From Legionellaceae bacterium (GTDB lineage Bacteria > Pseudomonadota > Gammaproteobacteria > Legionellales > Legionellaceae): a DNA stretch of 6,111 nt. A model generated the notes under the pieces. That model was not told the origin of the DNA. It did no database searches and saw nothing but the letters and a program-made list of their open reading frames with translations. The DNA lies in NCBI GenBank assembly GCA_947473535.1, contig CANJFK010000079.1, forward strand, positions 1 through 6,111, read 5' to 3'. The position numbers and the translations under genes were made by a program. This document shows, piece after piece, positions 5,641 to 6,111 of this stretch (within the stretch, counting starts at the first letter, position 1; each line of letters begins with the position of its first letter).

Positions 5641-6090
5641 ATGAAAAGCGAAACTAGATTTTTATTCTTTCTGTTTGCCGTCGCGGTTGTTGGGTTTCTA
5701 GTCCAATATGGATTGAACGTATATCTTGCTCGTCATTTGAGCGCCGAGATTTATGGTGATTATACTATTGCTATCAAATCGTTGGGAATTCTCGTCAGCC
5801 TGGCTTTATTTGGAACTGACATGGGTTCGCAATGTTTTTTATCTAAATACTTACGAGCACATCAAGCAATAAGCGCTGAGCATTACATTGCCTGGAATAT
5901 TAAATTAATTAGTATAAGCTTTTTATTCGCACGCTTATTGGCATTAATTTCCTTTACAGTAATGATAGGGTTGCATTTTTTTGGGGTCAAAGACATTCAT
6001 CAATACCCCATGGTAATATTTGTCTTATGGGTAACGCCTTTTGCGGCAGCTTTTCAGTTGCTTTCAAATTTTTTATTAAGTGAAGAGTAA
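5641..6090 (+). CDS. Truncated Wzx-like polysaccharide flippase (N-terminal fragment, probable pseudogene)
   Basis: The 149-residue product has about four hydrophobic segments and matches the N-terminal pattern of polysaccharide/O-antigen flippases (MOP superfamily): a first helix, then YLARHLSAEIYGDY, a second helix with ALFGTDMGSQCFLSKYL, and two more. Full members have 400-500 residues and 12 or more helices that move lipid-linked sugars across the inner membrane, so only about a third is present. The frame ends at TAA 6088-6090, and both other plus-strand frames have stops in the preceding bases, so a simple frameshift at that point would not rescue it. I prefer ATG 5641, which has AAGGG at 5628-5632 eight bases upstream; the earlier in-frame ATG 5611 has no ribosome site and would add ten polar residues. 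A fragment this short is unlikely to transport. No sugar-pathway gene lies next to it inside the window. Confidence 0.72.
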   Translation: MKSETRFLFFLFAVAVVGFLVQYGLNVYLARHLSAEIYGDYTIAIKSLGILVSLALFGTDMGSQCFLSKYLRAHQAISAEHYIAWNIKLISISFLFARLLALISFTVMIGLHFFGVKDIHQYPMVIFVLWVTPFAAAFQLLSNFLLSEE

Positions 6091-6111
6091 AGTGGACCCC
6101 ATCGGTGAGAC
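6091..6111. other. Sequence after the flippase stop, possible insertion-sequence end
   Basis: The last 21 bases (AGTGGACCCCATCGG, then TGAGAC) follow the abrupt end of the flippase frame. AAGTGGACCCC resembles the kind of terminal sequence found on some IS3-type insertion sequences, from memory only. An element starting at about 6085-6092 would explain the truncation, but nothing in the window proves it. Confidence 0.25.

Overview
The window looks like a chromosomal segment of a Legionella-type gammaproteobacterium (order Legionellales). The main reason is the gene at 2844-3539. Its product closely resembles the macrophage infectivity potentiator (Mip) of Legionella pneumophila along its whole length, and the active-site Asp and Tyr fall on the same mature-protein numbers (D142 and Y185). 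AT-rich coding sequence and several AT-rich intergenic gaps agree with this. Species cannot be decided from sequence reading alone.

Layout. Positions 1-1931 (minus) hold the N-terminal 643 codons of mfd, the transcription-repair coupling factor, which runs off the left edge just after its Walker A motif. Positions 1957-2553 (minus) encode a rhomboid intramembrane serine protease, 25 bp upstream of mfd and probably co-transcribed with it. A gap of about 290 bp separates this pair from the divergent mip gene and contains a 94-bp near-perfect palindrome. After mip come a short stem-loop and a 148-bp nested palindromic element, then ampG (3789-5003, plus), a muropeptide permease of the MFS type. 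A small exported Gly/Cys-rich peptide (5101-5340, plus) follows. A 111-bp palindromic MITE-like element and two stem-loops lead to a short ORF (5641-6090, plus). This is the N-terminal part of a Wzx-like polysaccharide flippase, which stops about 20 bp before the window ends and is probably broken.

The genes do not form one pathway. Mfd is housekeeping DNA repair. Mip, AmpG, the rhomboid protease, the small secreted peptide and the flippase fragment all act at the cell envelope or periplasm.

The most distinctive feature is the intergenic DNA. Three long palindromes occupy the gaps on each side of mip and the gap after the small peptide gene. Two of them are bounded by direct repeats that look like target-site duplications: 10 bp around the 111-bp element and 7-8 bp around the 148-bp element. 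This points to small non-autonomous mobile elements rather than simple terminators. I see no complete insertion sequence, CRISPR array, tRNA or rRNA, and no clear novel multi-gene system.
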